NCBI RefSeq assembly: GCF_000217715.1
Contig: NC_015666.1
Location: 1,190,270 to 1,254,269 of the forward strand
Direction: 5' to 3'
Length of the DNA: 64,000 bases
From: Halopiger xanaduensis SH-6
GTDB taxonomy: Archaea; Halobacteriota; Halobacteria; Halobacteriales; Natrialbaceae
In this document: positions 17,885 through 27,073 of the stretch, piece by piece
How the letters are laid out: each line of letters begins with the position of its first letter
How positions within the stretch are numbered: position 1 is the stretch's first letter
The notes under the pieces: generated by a model
Told to the model about the DNA's origin: nothing
Database searches by the model: none
Seen by the model: the letters and a program-made list of their open reading frames with translations, nothing else
Translations under genes and position numbers: made by a program

Positions 17885-18043
17885 TCGTCGTTGTCCATTC
17901 TCGGGAACGCGAGGCCAAAAGCCCGACGGATCCCGCCGCTGCCGGTCGCGCTCTCGCCGCCCGTCGGCTCCCGCTCACCGCGACGGCCGCTCCTGTCGCG
18001 TCCATTTGTTTTTCAGGAAGACTTTTACTGCCGTATCCGAGAC

Positions 18044-19165
18044 ATGAAACAACGCCCTCCCCGCATGAGCCTCCGTCTGCGAATCTGCGGCGTCCTCGCC
18101 GCCCTCGTCGCGATCAACGCCCTGTTCGTCCTGGTCCTGCTGTGGGCCTACGGGGTCTTACTACCCGGAGTCGTCGCTGGAACGATCGTTTTCCTCCAAC
18201 ACGGGACGTTCCCGCTCGATTTCCTCCGGCTGCCGGTTTCGTGGCCGACGGCCGGCCTGCTGATCATGGGCTTTCTCCTCGCGCAGGTGTACTACGGCTA
18301 CCGCCGCGTGCTCTCGGGCACCCGCGCCGGCGACGGCGATCACGACGTCGCCCGTACCGTCCGCCGGTTGGCGATGACCGCCGACGTGCCCGAACCGAGC
18401 GTCCGCGTCATCGACGACGACGAGCCGAGCTGTTACACGGTCGGTCGGCTCACCGACGCGACGATCGTCGTCACGACCGGGCTCGTCGACACCCTCGACG
18501 CGGACGAACTCGAGGCGGTGCTCGCCCACGAAATCGCCCACGTCGTCAACCGTGACGTGACGCTGATGACGATCACGACGCTGTTCGTCGAGATCGCCGA
18601 CCAGGCGTACCACTGGGCGCGGCTGGCCCGCCGGGCGCTGTTCGACCCGCGCCAGCTATCGACACGCGGCCGGGTCGCGGTGCAGTGGTTCCTCCCGCTG
18701 GTCGCGCTGACCTACGTCTTCGTCGCGCCGCTGCTGTGGGTCTTCCCGACGATCGCCGACTGGGCCACGCGGACGCTCTCGCACGCCCGGGAGTTCGCCG
18801 CCGACGACGCCGCCGCGCGGATCACGGGCAAGCCCCTCGCCCTTGCGACCGCGCTGGTGACCCTCGCCGAGGCGACCGAAACGCCAGAAACGGACCTCCG
18901 CACGGCGAAAACGCGCGCGCTGTGTATCGTCCCGACCGAGCTCGTCACCGGCCGGGCGGTCGGTTCGGCGTCCGACGTAGCGGACGGAGCGAGCACGACG
19001 ACGCCGGCCGAGCGCCGCGAGACCGTCTCGGCGTGGCTCGAGGGAGCGACGCCGGCGACGGCGACGACTGCTCCGACGGGAACCGGTACGCATCCGCCGG
19101 TTAACCGTCGACTCGAGCGACTGCAGACGATCGCCGCCGACCAGGAACTGGAGGGATCGGTATGA
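18044..19165 (+). CDS. htpX: HtpX-like M48 family membrane metalloprotease
   Basis: A 373-aa zinc protease. Two N-terminal TM helices (about 9-50 and 66-85) precede a catalytic domain with HEIAH at residues 162-166 and the third ligand Glu in the HAREFAADD segment. Two more hydrophobic segments (about 205-245) lie between them, as in HtpX. It would degrade misfolded membrane proteins from the cytoplasmic side. MSLRLR at 18065 is an alternative start. Its stop overlaps the next ATG by 4 bases (ATGA), opening a five-gene overlapping run. Confidence 0.88.
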   Translation: MKQRPPRMSLRLRICGVLAALVAINALFVLVLLWAYGVLLPGVVAGTIVFLQHGTFPLDFLRLPVSWPTAGLLIMGFLLAQVYYGYRRVLSGTRAGDGDHDVARTVRRLAMTADVPEPSVRVIDDDEPSCYTVGRLTDATIVVTTGLVDTLDADELEAVLAHEIAHVVNRDVTLMTITTLFVEIADQAYHWARLARRALFDPRQLSTRGRVAVQWFLPLVALTYVFVAPLLWVFPTIADWATRTLSHAREFAADDAAARITGKPLALATALVTLAEATETPETDLRTAKTRALCIVPTELVTGRAVGSASDVADGASTTTPAERRETVSAWLEGATPATATTAPTGTGTHPPVNRRLERLQTIAADQELEGSV

Positions 19166-20919
19166 GCGCGAGCGGCACCCGCCAGCTACTGGTCGTTCTC
19201 GGCTGCGTCGTCTGCCTGCTCGCGGTCGCCAGCGCGCTCCCGGCGGCCGATCCGCGGCTCGATCCGCCGGGGACAACCGGCGATAGCAGTAACGGGAGTC
19301 CTTCGGCCGGTGAATGGGAGGCAATCACGGGCGACGATCCGTTCGCAGACCCTGCCGTGGAGCGTGACGACGATGACGGACCCGGGTCCGACGATCCGGT
19401 CGGTGCACCCGAGCCCACCATCGAGATCGACGGCGCACTCGAGCCCGGTAACGAGGTGACGATCTCGATCGACTCAGCCAGTACGTTCAACGAGCAAACC
19501 GTCGAAGTGAACGGCGACGACGTCGGAGAAACGGGCTGGGGAAGCGTCGACGCGACCGTTCCCTACGCCGAGGAGATGACCGTCAGGGTCGCCGAGACGA
19601 ACGCCTCGCGAACCGTCGACGTCGAGACGAACGCGACGATCCGGACGCATGACGGCGCCGTCCCGGCCGGGGACATGGAGGTGTCGGCCGTCGTCGGCTC
19701 GACGCCGGTCCCCGACGCGACCGTGTTCGTCGACGGTGTATCGGCGGCCGAGACCGACGAGGACGGCCGCGCGACCGTCACGCTCCCCGACGAGGCCGGG
19801 CCGACCGACCTTCGCGTCGAGCGCGAGCCGGTGACCGGCGAGCGCGCCGTCGAGGTCACCGAGCCGCAAGTCGAGTTCGTCTCGCCGCTGCTGTTCCCCG
19901 GCTCGCCGGCGCCCGTCCAGGTCTCGGCCGACGGCACCCCGATTCCGAACGCGACGGTCTCGCTCGAGAGCGGCGGAACGGCGACGACCGGCGACGACGG
20001 ACGGACGCGGCTCTGGCTCCCGATCGCCGACGAGGCGACGGTCACCACGTCGGTCGGCGACGAGACCGCGACGGCGACCGTCGGCGATCTCTACCTCCGA
20101 CTCGCGGCGATCGTCGTGCTCGGCCCCGGCTTCGCTATCGGCGCGGTCGTGACGTACTTCCGCGTCGCCGCTCGCACCGACAGGCGGGGGTCCGGACTGT
20201 CGGGATTCGTCGTCGGACTCGGGGACGTGCTGTCGGGTGTCGCCGCCGCACTGTCCGGTGCGATCGACGGCGCGGCACGAGCCGTATCGCGGTTGGCCGG
20301 GCTGTTCACCGTACAGGGACCGCGGCTGCCGTCGCTGTCGCGATTACGGCTCTCGCTGCCGAGTCCGTCGTTCGGCGGCGGACTGGGGTTTCCGTCACTC
20401 TCGACCTCGCTCGGCTCAGCACTCTCGTCGTTCGGCCGCGCTTTCGGCTCGCTGTCGATCGGGTCGCTGTTCGGGTCGTCCCGAAACCGCGGCTCGAGGC
20501 TCGGTCGCCCGTCGCTTGGCGACTGGCTCGGCGGGGACGACGACGACGGCGATGGTGACGTAGACGACGCCGATGCCGACGACGGCGGCCCGCCGCCGCT
20601 GGCCGACGAACCGCTCGGTCCGCGCGGCCCCCGCGCCGAGATCCGCGCCGCGTGGCACGCCTTCCTCGACCGCCTCGAGGTGACCCGCCGCGAGACGCTG
20701 ACGCCGGGGCAGGTCGCCAGACGGGCGCTTCAGTCCGGGTTCCCGGCGACGCTGGTCGCGCGCCTCGTCGCGATCGTCCGCGACGTCGAGTACGGCCGCC
20801 GCGAGCCGTCTCCGGAGCGAGTGCTCGAGGCCCGGGAGGCGGCGAGGGCGCTGATTTCGGCCGACGACGCTGATGATGCCGACGCCGACGACGGCAACGA
20901 GGAGGTGGGTTCGCGATGA
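19162..20919 (+). CDS. exported/membrane protein with Ig-like repeats and C-terminal DUF4129-like domain
   Basis: A 585-aa protein. N-terminal signal/TM (LLVVLGCVVCLLAVASALPA), an acidic extracellular linker, then two or three carboxypeptidase-regulatory/Ig-like beta modules (VPDATVFVDGVSAAETDEDGR; IPNATVSLESGGTATTGDDGR). A TM helix follows at about residues 313-335 (AAIVVLGPGFAIGAVVTYF). After a Ser/Gly/Leu-rich stretch and an acidic spacer, the C-terminal ~90 residues (IRAAWHAFLDRLEV, LTPGQVARRAL, YGRREPSPERV) match DUF4129, common beside DUF58 and MoxR genes. Overlaps its neighbours on both sides by 4 bases, so cotranslated. Confidence 0.75.
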   Translation: MSASGTRQLLVVLGCVVCLLAVASALPAADPRLDPPGTTGDSSNGSPSAGEWEAITGDDPFADPAVERDDDDGPGSDDPVGAPEPTIEIDGALEPGNEVTISIDSASTFNEQTVEVNGDDVGETGWGSVDATVPYAEEMTVRVAETNASRTVDVETNATIRTHDGAVPAGDMEVSAVVGSTPVPDATVFVDGVSAAETDEDGRATVTLPDEAGPTDLRVEREPVTGERAVEVTEPQVEFVSPLLFPGSPAPVQVSADGTPIPNATVSLESGGTATTGDDGRTRLWLPIADEATVTTSVGDETATATVGDLYLRLAAIVVLGPGFAIGAVVTYFRVAARTDRRGSGLSGFVVGLGDVLSGVAAALSGAIDGAARAVSRLAGLFTVQGPRLPSLSRLRLSLPSPSFGGGLGFPSLSTSLGSALSSFGRAFGSLSIGSLFGSSRNRGSRLGRPSLGDWLGGDDDDGDGDVDDADADDGGPPPLADEPLGPRGPRAEIRAAWHAFLDRLEVTRRETLTPGQVARRALQSGFPATLVARLVAIVRDVEYGRREPSPERVLEAREAARALISADDADDADADDGNEEVGSR

Positions 20920-21710
20920 GCCGCCGATCCTCGACGAGCCCGTGGCGCAGCGCGTTCGCGCGTCTCACCGCGGTCGACCGCGACCGACTCGCCGTCGCGG
21001 TGATCGTCGGCGGCACCGTACTGGCGTTCGCTTCGGTCGTGCTGGGCGGCTTCGCTCCGTACGGACTGCTGGCCGACGTGTTCTATCCGCTCGCCGTCCT
21101 CCTCCCGGCGATCGGCGTCGTCGTCGCGTTCGGCGCGTGCTGGTGGGCGACGGTCGCCGGCTCGAGCACGGGCGAACCGCCGCTGCTCGCGGATCTCGAC
21201 GGCCCGCCGGAACGGGGGCAGTCGCGAACGGAAAACCCCGTCGCCCTCGAGACGACGTGGCTCCTCGAGGACGGCACGGACGAGTGGTACCGCTGTCAGG
21301 ATGGGACGTCGACCGGGACGGTTCGCGAGCGCCTCGCGGACGGCGCCGTTCGAACGCTGCGAGCGAAACGCGGCCTCGAGCGGCGCGCGGCCCGCGAAGC
21401 CGTTCGCTCGGGGACGTGGACCGACAACGACGTCGCCGCGGCGTTCCTCGCCGCCGACGTCCGCCAGCCGGTCGAGGAGCGGCTTCGGGCCGCGGTCGAT
21501 CCCGGCGGGGCGTTCGACCGGCGCGTCCGGCGGACGCTGGCGGCGATCGAATCGATCGCGGACGACTCACGACCGCTCGAGGTCGGTCGCGAGCGCGATC
21601 GGACGCCGACCGTGGCCGAAGCGGTGGCGAACGCGAACGGAGATGCGGACGACTCGGGACGCGACGGCGGGCCCGCTGTCGCGGAGACGGAGGTGCTATC
21701 GGATCGATGA
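20916..21710 (+). CDS. two-TM membrane protein of the MoxR/DUF58 cluster (DUF7269-like)
   Basis: A 264-aa protein with two TM helices (LAVAVIVGGTVLAFASVVLGG and VFYPLAVLLPAIGVVVAFGACWW) followed by a soluble, arginine-rich domain. It includes an RERLADGAVRTL helix and a segment RSGTWTDNDVAAAFL, and then an acidic C-terminus. I believe this is the haloarchaeal DUF7269 family, but recall is not certain. It overlaps the DUF4129 and DUF58 genes by 4 bases each. Likely a structural partner in the same membrane complex; no enzymatic motif is visible. Confidence 0.65.
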   Translation: MSRRSSTSPWRSAFARLTAVDRDRLAVAVIVGGTVLAFASVVLGGFAPYGLLADVFYPLAVLLPAIGVVVAFGACWWATVAGSSTGEPPLLADLDGPPERGQSRTENPVALETTWLLEDGTDEWYRCQDGTSTGTVRERLADGAVRTLRAKRGLERRAAREAVRSGTWTDNDVAAAFLAADVRQPVEERLRAAVDPGGAFDRRVRRTLAAIESIADDSRPLEVGRERDRTPTVAEAVANANGDADDSGRDGGPAVAETEVLSDR

Positions 21711-23104
21711 CCGCGTCCGAGCGCACCGTCGAACGGGTCGATCGCGGCGAGTGGGGCGTCGCGGTGGCGCTCGCGCTCGCCGGAATCGGACTCGTCGTCG
21801 GCAGTCAGGTTCTCGTCGTCGCGGCGACGGTGCCGCTGTGGTACGCCGCCGCGGCCGTCTTCGGGACCCACCAGCCGACGATGGTTCGACTCCAGCGCGA
21901 ACTCGCGGCCGACGGCGACGACGCGGTCGTCGTCGGCGACGGCGGCCGTACCGGCCTCGAGGTGACCGGAAACGGAACCAGCAGCGGCGACGAGGGCCGC
22001 ACCGTGACGGCCGACCCCGGCGACACAGTGACGGTCCGGACGGCGATCCAGAACGACGGGAGCGAGACGATCACCGATCTGCGGGTCGTCGACGCCGTCC
22101 CCGAGGGGCTGTCGGTCGTCTCCGGCTCCCCGCGGGCCTGCGTCACCCTCGAGCCCCTCGAGACGGCGACGCTCGAGTACGAGGTCGTGGTCCGTCGCGG
22201 CGAGCACGCGTTCGGCGACGCGACGGTCAGAACGCGGAACGCGACCGGGACGGTGACCGAGACGCGGACGGTCTCGGTCGCGGGCGACGACGCCGTCCGG
22301 TGTTCGCCGACCGTCGGCGACGCCCCCCTCGGAAGCGCGACCAACGACTACGCGGGCGAGGTGCCGACCGACGAGGGTGGCAGCGGCGTCGAGTTCTACT
22401 CCGTGCGCGACTACGAGCTGGGCGATCCGGTCGGCGCGATCGACTGGCGCCGTTACGCCGCCACGCGAGAGCTCTCAACGGTCGAGTACCGCGCCGAGCG
22501 GGCGACGCGGGTCGTCTGCGTCGTCGACGCGCGCCGGAGTCAGCTCCGGGCGGCCACGACCGCCGAGATTCCTGCGGTCGACCTCTCGGCGGACGCCGCC
22601 GAGCGGACGTTCGACGCCCTCGTCGACGAGGGGCATCCGACCGGCGTCGTCGGGATTGCCGAGGAGCGCATCGAGGCCGTCGAGCCGGGCACCGATCCGG
22701 CGACGCGCGAGGAGGTCTCGCGCGTGCTCGACGAGGTGTGGGACCTGGAACACGGGTCGCAGTACGTCCAGCAGCCGTCGGGTGACGACCTCGCGGCCGA
22801 ACTCGCGACGACGCTGCCCGGCGAGGCGCAGGTGTACCTGTTCTCCTCGTTCGTCGACGACGAGCCGGTCGACCTCGTCGCGGGCCTTCGAACGCGGGGC
22901 TATTCCGTCCGCGTCGTCTCGCCGGACGTGACGGCGAGCGCGGACGGCGCGGCCGACGATACTGCGACCCGACTCGAGTCGCTCGATCGAACGCGCCGGC
23001 TGGCTCGAGCCCGCGCACAGGGGGCCCGCGTCGTCGACTGGCCGCTCGAGCGGCCGCTCGGACTGGTGCTTCGCAACGCCATCGGGGAGGTGGGACGGCG
23101 ATGA
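21707..23104 (+). CDS. DUF58 domain-containing protein
   Basis: A 465-aa protein. Two N-terminal hydrophobic segments (WGVAVALALAGIGLVVGSQVL and VVAATVPLWYAAAAVF) precede a beta-rich DUF11/CARDB-like section (DTVTVRTAIQNDGSETITDLRVV). The DUF58 core follows, with the hallmark FYSVRDYELGDPVGAIDWRRYA (about 225-250), then a VWA-like domain (VVCVVDARRSQ). DUF58 proteins pair with MoxR ATPases in poorly defined envelope or chaperone roles. The ATG at 21707 overlaps the previous stop; long upstream in-frame sequence is rejected because it overlaps the previous gene. Confidence 0.85.
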   Translation: MTASERTVERVDRGEWGVAVALALAGIGLVVGSQVLVVAATVPLWYAAAAVFGTHQPTMVRLQRELAADGDDAVVVGDGGRTGLEVTGNGTSSGDEGRTVTADPGDTVTVRTAIQNDGSETITDLRVVDAVPEGLSVVSGSPRACVTLEPLETATLEYEVVVRRGEHAFGDATVRTRNATGTVTETRTVSVAGDDAVRCSPTVGDAPLGSATNDYAGEVPTDEGGSGVEFYSVRDYELGDPVGAIDWRRYAATRELSTVEYRAERATRVVCVVDARRSQLRAATTAEIPAVDLSADAAERTFDALVDEGHPTGVVGIAEERIEAVEPGTDPATREEVSRVLDEVWDLEHGSQYVQQPSGDDLAAELATTLPGEAQVYLFSSFVDDEPVDLVAGLRTRGYSVRVVSPDVTASADGAADDTATRLESLDRTRRLARARAQGARVVDWPLERPLGLVLRNAIGEVGRR

Positions 23105-24534
23105 GCGACGCCGGCGGTACGACAGACGCCGATCCCGGGCCCGCAGGGACCCCGCGACTGCCGTCGACGACGGCGTGGGCGATCGCCGTCGCCGCCGCGG
23201 TCGGACTGCTCGCGCTGGCGACGTTCGATCTCCGCGTCGCCGTCGGCGCCGGCGTCGGACTCGTCCTCGCGGCCGCGATACCGGGATTCGCCGGCTCGAA
23301 CTGGCGCACAGTCGTCACGGCCGCGATCCTTCCGATCACCGCGCTCGGCGTGGCCGCTGCCCTCGGAACCGCCGGCGGCCCGGTCGACGGCGCGCTGGTG
23401 CTCCTCGGCGCGGTCGTTGCACTCGCTGCGGGTCTCCTCGTCACCGGCGGACTCGAGCCGTCGACGATCAAGCGGGCGGCCGCCGCTGCGGTCGTCGCCG
23501 GGACCGTTAGCGGAGCCGTTGCGCTGGCCGCGGACTCCGTCTCGCAACTCGGCCGAGCGACGATCCTCGAGACGGCGCTGTGGCTCACCGTCAGCGGACT
23601 CCGGGAAACGATACTCGCGCTGGTCGTCGTCGGCGTCGTCGCGGGTGCCGGTGTCGCGATGGTGCCGCCGGCCGCGTTTTCGACACCGGAATCCCGCGAC
23701 GCGTACGACCGCGTCCGGCGAGGAGTGCTCGGCTGGATCGCGGTCTTCGTCGTCGTCGCGTCGCTCGTACTTGCGGGCCTAACCGTCCTCTCCTGGTTCG
23801 TTCCGGCGCTCGAGCCGGCGGTCGCAGTGCTCGTCGAGGGGCCGGTCGTTCGCGGCGCGTGTGCGATCGTGACGGCCGTCGGCATCGTCGTCAGCGCCGT
23901 CGGCGCTGTAGTTCGGTACGCGTGGATCGCCGCGGCGGAGCGCACGCGCGAGAGCGCCGTCGTCTCGGTCGTTGTCGGCTCGGTCCTCGGCGTGATCGCT
24001 CCCCTCCCGCTGGCGGTCGCGGTCGGCGTGCCGGCGACGGTCGTTTCGGTAGCAGGCGGGGGAACGGCCGGCGTCCTCTTCGCAGGCGGGGCAGTCGGTG
24101 CGGCGTACGCGCAGTGGCGGGCGGCGAGCGAGATCCGTCTCGGCCCCGGCCGCGGGTCGATCATCGTCGCTGCCGCGCTCGGGGCGGGTGCCGTCGTCAT
24201 CGGCACGACGGTCGAGACGGGAGCCGGTATCGCGGCGCTCAGAACGGGCGTCGTTTCGATCGTCGCGCTCGCCGCCGGGCTGTTCGCCTATGATACCGGC
24301 CGGTACGGTCGCGTGCTGGCTCGAGACGTCGGGACCAGTCCAGCAGCGTCGCCCCGCCCGCAGTACGTGCGCGTCGGCTGGAGCGCGCTGGTTGCGGGCG
24401 TCGGTGCGACCGTCGCCGCGGTCGGACTCGCCGTCACGACGCTGTTCGCACCGACGCTGTCGGTGCCGGCGACGGCGGCCGTCCTCGCCGCTTTCAGCGC
24501 GGTACTCGCCGGCTCCTGGCTACTGTTCCGCTGA
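23101..24534 (+). CDS. polytopic membrane protein of the MoxR/DUF58 cluster (DUF7519-like)
   Basis: A 477-aa, very hydrophobic protein with roughly 10-12 predicted TM segments, rich in Ala, Val and Gly and with few charged loops (for example ILALVVVGVVAGAGVAMVPP, LLVTGGLEPSTIKR). No transport motif is seen. It is the last of five genes chained by ATGA overlaps. Its 3' end overlaps the convergent moxR gene by 15 bases. I recall a DUF7519 family in this setting but cannot verify it. It could be a membrane platform for the DUF58 and DUF4129 proteins. Confidence 0.65.
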   Translation: MSDAGGTTDADPGPAGTPRLPSTTAWAIAVAAAVGLLALATFDLRVAVGAGVGLVLAAAIPGFAGSNWRTVVTAAILPITALGVAAALGTAGGPVDGALVLLGAVVALAAGLLVTGGLEPSTIKRAAAAAVVAGTVSGAVALAADSVSQLGRATILETALWLTVSGLRETILALVVVGVVAGAGVAMVPPAAFSTPESRDAYDRVRRGVLGWIAVFVVVASLVLAGLTVLSWFVPALEPAVAVLVEGPVVRGACAIVTAVGIVVSAVGAVVRYAWIAAAERTRESAVVSVVVGSVLGVIAPLPLAVAVGVPATVVSVAGGGTAGVLFAGGAVGAAYAQWRAASEIRLGPGRGSIIVAAALGAGAVVIGTTVETGAGIAALRTGVVSIVALAAGLFAYDTGRYGRVLARDVGTSPAASPRPQYVRVGWSALVAGVGATVAAVGLAVTTLFAPTLSVPATAAVLAAFSAVLAGSWLLFR

Positions 24535-25497
24535 GTCGGCCGAGTCGGGGTCCATCGCGGGCACCTCGACGTGATCCAGTACCGACTCGACGACGGCGCG
24601 TCGGGACGCACCCTCGACGCTCGCTTCCGGCGTCAACACGAGCCGGTGGGCGATCGCGGCCGGCGCGATGTGCTTGACGTCGTCCGGGACGACGTACTCG
24701 CGCCCCTCGAGCACTGCCCGGGCCCGACTCACTTCGAACAGTCGCTGGACACCGCGGGGTGAGACGCCGACGTCGACGCGGCCGTCCCGCCGGGTGGCGC
24801 GACAGACCTCGCCGATGTAATCGCGAACGGGGCCGTCGACGGTGACGGTCTCGGGAACTTCCTGGAGGTCGCGCACCTGCTCGAGGTCGACCACGCGATC
24901 GACGGTCGGATCGGGACGGTCGCGGTCGGCCCGCCGGTCGATCAACTCGCGCGTGCCCTCGGGGTCGGGGTAGCCCAGCGAGGTCTTGATCATGAAGCGG
25001 TCGCGCTGGGCCTCCGGGAGTTCGAAGGTCCCCTCCTGCTCGACCGGATTCTGCGTCGCGATGACGATGAACGGATCCGGCAGCTCGTGGGTCTCGCCGT
25101 CGACCGTCACCTGATCTTCGGCCATCGCCTCGAGCAGCGCGGACTGGGTTTTCGGCGGGGCGCGGTTGATCTCGTCGGCGAGCACGACGTTCGCGAACAC
25201 CGGCCCTTCAGTGAAGTGGAACTCGCCGGTCCCCTCCTCGAAGACGTACGAGCCGGTGACGTCGGAGGGCATCAGGTCCGGCGTGAACTGAATCCGCGAA
25301 AAGTCGAGACCGAGCGCGGTCGCAAAGGATCGGGCGGTGAGGGTCTTACCCGTGCCGGGGACGTCCTCGAGGAGGACGTGGCCGCGGGCGAGCAGGCCCG
25401 CGGTGATCTCTTCTAGAACGGTTTCGTCGGCGACGACGGCGGAGAGGATTTCGTCGATGACGCGGTCCGCGGTCGCCGCGGCGTCGGGGACTGACAT
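24520..25497 (-). CDS. moxR: MoxR-type AAA+ ATPase
   Basis: A 325-aa ATPase. Walker A is EDVPGTGKT (about residues 43-51), Walker B is VVLADEINR, sensor 1 is FIVIATQNPVEQEGT, followed by the MoxR helix LPEAQRDRFM; the C-terminal AAA lid contains SPRGVQRLFEVSRARA. MoxR ATPases act as metal-insertion or folding chaperones for VWA-domain partners; here the DUF58 gene is next door on the opposite strand. ATG at 25497 is chosen because upstream in-frame sequence is arginine-rich and lacks family features. Tail-to-tail overlap of 15 bases with the 477-aa membrane gene. Confidence 0.92.
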   Translation of the reverse strand: MSVPDAAATADRVIDEILSAVVADETVLEEITAGLLARGHVLLEDVPGTGKTLTARSFATALGLDFSRIQFTPDLMPSDVTGSYVFEEGTGEFHFTEGPVFANVVLADEINRAPPKTQSALLEAMAEDQVTVDGETHELPDPFIVIATQNPVEQEGTFELPEAQRDRFMIKTSLGYPDPEGTRELIDRRADRDRPDPTVDRVVDLEQVRDLQEVPETVTVDGPVRDYIGEVCRATRRDGRVDVGVSPRGVQRLFEVSRARAVLEGREYVVPDDVKHIAPAAIAHRLVLTPEASVEGASRRAVVESVLDHVEVPAMDPDSADSAEQ

Positions 25498-25571
25498 ATG
25501 GCGTACCGGATACCGGAACCTACGCGGACTTATACCCCTCGGTCGTTGACACGTCCCGCCCACGCGACGGC

Positions 25572-26747
25572 TCAGGCGCTCGAGCGAAGCACCGCTCGGT
25601 ACCGCTTGCCGGCGTCGTCGTCGGCCGACAGCGCCTCGCGGATCGTCGGCGAGAGCCACTCGCGGTCGGCCTCGGGATCCCGCTCGCCTTCGGCACCCGC
25701 CGTGCCGTCGGCCGCCACGCCGTCGAAGCCGTCCGTCCGGAGCTCTGCCGGGAGGAATCGCTCGTAGACCGGGAGCCGCTCGCCGAGCGGGAGTTCGGCG
25801 CTCGCGGCGATCTCCTCGAGTTCGCGCAGCGCGGGCCACTTGTAGTCGGGGTTGATGTGGTCGTCCGTGACCGGCGAGACCCCGCCCAGATCGTCGACGC
25901 CGCAGTCGATCAGGTCCCGCGCGGGCGCGAGGTTCGGCGGGACCTGCACCGAAACTTCCTCGGGGAGGGCGGCCCGCGCCATCGCCGTCACGCGGCGCAT
26001 CGTCTCGCGGTCGGGCGAGCCGTCAGACCAGCGCTCGTTTTCGACGACCGGCTGGACGATCACCTCCTGAACGTGGTCGTAGCGCTCGTGCATCTCGCGG
26101 ATGGCGAGCAGACTCTCCGCGCGGTCGCGCCAGTCCTCGCCGACGCCGACGAGGATCCCGGTCGTAAAGGCGACGTCGAGTTCGCCCGCGTTCCGAATCG
26201 TCCGCAGCCGCTGGCCCGGCTCCTTGCTTCGCGGGCCGCCGTGGGCGCGGACTTCGGCCGTCGTCTCGAGCATCACGCCCATGCTGGCGTTGACGTCCGC
26301 GACCGCCGCCATCTGCTCGCGAGTCTGGTCGCCCGGATTGGCGTGGGGGAGCAGTCCCTCCTCTAAGGCAACCTGACAGGCCTCGCGAAGGTAGGTATGG
26401 ATCGAGTCGTGGCCCCACTCCTCGAGTTGCGCGTGAATCTCCGTGTAGCGGTCGTCCGGATCGTCGCCGAACGTAAACAGCGCCTCCGTACAGCCCGCGG
26501 CGGCGCCCTCGCGACAGATCTCGCGGACCTCCTCGAGCGAGAGCAGCGAGGCCTGCCCCGGGGGGTCGAAGTACGTACAGTAGGTACAGGTGTAGCGACA
26601 CGCCGTCGTCAGCGGTACGAAGACGTTCCGCGCGAAGGTCAGCGCCGACGGCGCCTCGACGTCGGCCGGCGTCACCTCGAGCAACTCGTCGACGGCGGCG
26701 TCGTCGATCGAAACCTCGACGCCGTACTCGCTCGCCCCGGGAATCAT
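25572..26747 (-). CDS. cofG: 7,8-didemethyl-8-hydroxy-5-deazariboflavin synthase subunit CofG
   Basis: A 391-aa radical SAM enzyme that, with CofH, makes the deazaflavin chromophore Fo of coenzyme F420. The SAM cluster motif is CRYTCTYC (residues about 50-57), followed by YFDPPGQASLLSLEEV, TFGDDPDDRY and MGVMLETTAEV. The C-terminal part has GVDDLGGVSPVTDDHINP, diagnostic for CofG. A ~40-residue acidic spacer near the C-terminus (GVAADGTAGAEGERDPEAD) is a halophilic addition. cofC lies just 3' of it on the same strand, with a small gene between on the other strand. Confidence 0.94.
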   Translation of the reverse strand: MIPGASEYGVEVSIDDAAVDELLEVTPADVEAPSALTFARNVFVPLTTACRYTCTYCTYFDPPGQASLLSLEEVREICREGAAAGCTEALFTFGDDPDDRYTEIHAQLEEWGHDSIHTYLREACQVALEEGLLPHANPGDQTREQMAAVADVNASMGVMLETTAEVRAHGGPRSKEPGQRLRTIRNAGELDVAFTTGILVGVGEDWRDRAESLLAIREMHERYDHVQEVIVQPVVENERWSDGSPDRETMRRVTAMARAALPEEVSVQVPPNLAPARDLIDCGVDDLGGVSPVTDDHINPDYKWPALRELEEIAASAELPLGERLPVYERFLPAELRTDGFDGVAADGTAGAEGERDPEADREWLSPTIREALSADDDAGKRYRAVLRSSA

Positions 26748-26890
26748 TACCTCCGAGTGTCGGCGCGTCGCACATAAGCCCTTTCCGTCCCGCCGATACC
26801 CGACGCCGAACGCTGACCGCCGGCCACCAGCCGCTGCGCTACCGAGGGACCGCCGCCATTTATGGTACCGGTGGTCCTTAGCGAACGTGT

Positions 26891-27049
26891 ATGCTCGACG
26901 CTGTACTACACACCGGGTCGGAACACCCCGACCTCCTCTGGATCCTGGTGCCGAGTTTCCTGTCGTTCGTCGCGGGCCTCAGCGTGCGGACGTACGCCGA
27001 CCGCCTCCGACGCTGGGCCCAACCCGACGGCGACACGGCAGCCGACTAA
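26891..27049 (+). CDS. small membrane protein, 52 aa, between cofG and cofC
   Basis: ATG at 26891 opens a 52-codon frame ending TAA at 27049: MLDAVLHTGSEHPDLLWILV, continuing PSFLSFVAGLSVRTYADRL and ending DTAAD. It has one TM helix (LLWILVPSFLSFVAGL) and then a positively charged amphipathic segment (RTYADRLRRWAQ), typical of real haloarchaeal mini-membrane proteins. A TTTAT element lies about 30 nt upstream. It is on the opposite strand to cofG and cofC. Function unknown; a link to F420 rests on position only. Confidence 0.65.
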   Translation: MLDAVLHTGSEHPDLLWILVPSFLSFVAGLSVRTYADRLRRWAQPDGDTAAD

Positions 27050-27073
27050 CTTCGTTCTGTCCGCCGTTCGCAT

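Noticed and set aside
16481-18043. Long open frame from repeat copy C, in frame with htpX (894 codons to 19165)
   Set aside because: It is antisense to the methylthiotransferase gene, and high-GC third positions keep such frames open. The htpX domain begins at about 18044 with a normal TM start. The in-frame link is most likely chance.
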